Positions 6,354 to 7,481 of a stretch of DNA of 7,481 nt are shown piece after piece. Every line of letters starts with the position of its first letter. Positions within the stretch are counted from its first letter, which is position 1. Under the pieces are notes generated by a model. That model made no database searches. It was not told the origin of the DNA and was given only the letters and a program-made list of their open reading frames with translations. Both the position numbers and the translations under genes were made by a program. The stretch comes from an uncultured Candidatus Melainabacteria bacterium (GTDB taxonomy: Bacteria; Cyanobacteriota; Vampirovibrionia; Gastranaerophilales; Gastranaerophilaceae), in the NCBI GenBank assembly GCA_934692665.1, contig CAKUUG010000056.1, forward strand, positions 1 to 7,481. Reading direction: 5' to 3'.

Positions 6354-7481
6354 ATGAGAAGCGACATTTTGAAAAAAGGCATTGAACATGCACCTCATAG
6401 AGCATTATTGTATGCCGGCGGACTTTCCGATAAAAACATCGACAAACCCTTTATTGGGATTGCAAGCTCGTTTACGGATTTAGTTCCGGGGCATGCAGGC
6501 ATGAGAGATTTGGAAAGACAAATCGAAAAAGGTATCCACTCTAATGGCGGACAGTCTTTTATTTTTGGCGTTCCTGCAGTGTGCGACGGACTCGCTATGG
6601 GACATTGCGGCATGAGATACAGTTTGCCTTCTCGTGATTTGATTGCAGATTGCGTTGAAACTGTTGCTTCTGCTCATCAATTGGATGGTTTGGTATTGTT
6701 AACCAATTGTGACAAAATCACTCCAGGGATGTTGATTGCTGTTTTGAGGCTTAATATTCCGGCAATTATTGTAACAGCAGGGCCTTCTCTAGAAGGCAGC
6801 TGCAAAGGGGAAACCCTGACATTCATAAGAGGTTCTTCAGAAGCTGTTGGAAGATACAGAATAGGAGAAATTTCTGAAGAAAAATTGGACGAAATGATAC
6901 ACTATGCCTGCCCGACATTTGGTTCTTGTCAAGGATTATATACAGCAAACACCCTAGCTTGTTTAACAGAAGTAATGGGTATGAGTTTATCGGGATGTGC
7001 AACAGCGAGTGCGGTTTCTTCCAAAAAAAGAAGAATAGCATTTGATTCAGGGTATGCAATTTGTGATATCGTAAGACAAAATATTCTTCCTCGTGACGTA
7101 GTTACAAAAGATTCTATAAGAAATGCTATTGTTGTAGATTTGGCTTTGGGCGGTTCAACAAATTCTATTCTGCATTTGCTTGCCATTGCAAAAAGTGCGG
7201 ATATTGAATTGAGTTTGGCTGATTTTGAAGAATTAAGCAAAAAAATTCCTCAAATAATAAAACTAGACCCTTCAAGCACTCTTACTATGACAGATTTGGA
7301 CAATGCAGGTGGAATATCGGGAGTATTTAAAACATTGTATGAAAAAACTCCTGAATTTAAAAATACAAAAAATGTTCTCAATATTTCTGTATCAGAAATT
7401 GCAAAAAATGCTTGGGTAGATTCCAATGTAATCAGACCTCTGGACAATCCAATTACAAACAATCCGGGGCTTGCTATTCTC
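6354..7481 (+). CDS. ilvD: Dihydroxy-acid dehydratase, 3' end beyond the window
   Basis: IlvD dehydrates 2,3-dihydroxy-isovalerate and 2,3-dihydroxy-3-methylvalerate to the 2-keto acids used for valine, leucine and isoleucine. The first 376 residues are present of an expected 550-620. The start MRSDILKKG...APHRALL is typical of the archaeal/clostridial branch. Motifs: PGHAGMRDL (45-53), VCDGLAMGH (76-84), YSLPSRDLIAD (89-99), NCDKITPGML (118-127) with Fe-S ligand C119 and Mg/carbamyl-lysine candidates D120 and K121, CPTFGSCQGLYTAN (186-199) with Fe-S ligand C192, and LGGSTNSILHLLA (265-277). PGH, as in the E. coli enzyme, replaces the PCN of [2Fe-2S] enzymes, so a [4Fe-4S] type is plausible. 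F189 replaces a residue that is often Cys (CPTCGSC). The ATG has AAAGGA 7 nt upstream. No stop occurs to the window end. It is transcribed divergently from the GNAT-serA operon. Confidence 0.96.
   Translation, partial: MRSDILKKGIEHAPHRALLYAGGLSDKNIDKPFIGIASSFTDLVPGHAGMRDLERQIEKGIHSNGGQSFIFGVPAVCDGLAMGHCGMRYSLPSRDLIADCVETVASAHQLDGLVLLTNCDKITPGMLIAVLRLNIPAIIVTAGPSLEGSCKGETLTFIRGSSEAVGRYRIGEISEEKLDEMIHYACPTFGSCQGLYTANTLACLTEVMGMSLSGCATASAVSSKKRRIAFDSGYAICDIVRQNILPRDVVTKDSIRNAIVVDLALGGSTNSILHLLAIAKSADIELSLADFEELSKKIPQIIKLDPSSTLTMTDLDNAGGISGVFKTLYEKTPEFKNTKNVLNISVSEIAKNAWVDSNVIRPLDNPITNNPGLAIL

Noticed and set aside
6189..6398. 69-codon minus-strand frame across the ilvD leader
   Set aside because: It overlaps the ilvD start, the promoter and the structured leader, and its composition is that of translated AT-rich non-coding DNA.

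Overview
The window is AT-rich bacterial chromosome with compact, metabolic gene content, and it is cut at both ends inside genes. Start sites are preceded by Shine-Dalgarno sequences, promoters look sigma70-like, and terminators are intrinsic hairpins. The genes (glycogen debranching enzyme, DUF1015, SerA, IlvD of the [Fe-S] type) suggest an anaerobic, amino-acid-prototrophic, glycogen-storing bacterium. The Ala/Gly-rich hypothetical protein reminds me of proteins from gut Gastranaerophilales (Melainabacteria). That taxonomic lean comes from memory and is weak; a low-GC Firmicute is the main alternative. I see no phage, transposon, CRISPR, rRNA or tRNA signal.

Layout. (1) Positions 1-2401, minus strand: a DUF1015 gene followed 8 nt later by a GlgX-type GH13 debranching enzyme. 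The GlgX frame is stopped by TGA five codons after the catalytic nucleophile, although family-like sequence continues in the same frame to the window edge. (2) Positions 2544-3413, plus strand: a 289-residue Ala/Gly-rich protein of unknown function, ending at a perfect 17-bp palindromic bidirectional terminator. (3) Positions 3494-6070, minus strand: a two-gene operon of a tandem GNAT-like protein followed by serA (long form with ACT domain). (4) Positions 6071-6353: a divergent regulatory region with a promoter on each strand and an unusually structured leader ahead of ilvD. (5) Positions 6354-7481, plus strand: ilvD, running off the window.

How it fits together. SerA makes the first committed step of serine synthesis and DUF1015 is, from memory, a frequent neighbour of serA/serC. 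Here the two lie on the same strand but are separated by the oppositely oriented 289-residue gene, so an ancestral serine cluster may have been split. IlvD serves valine, leucine and isoleucine synthesis and shares its upstream region divergently with the serine operon. The points most worth a second look are the ilvD leader (a closing stem, a terminator-like hairpin and a third helix that captures the U-tract), the lone in-frame TGA in glgX, and the interrupted serA/DUF1015 neighbourhood.
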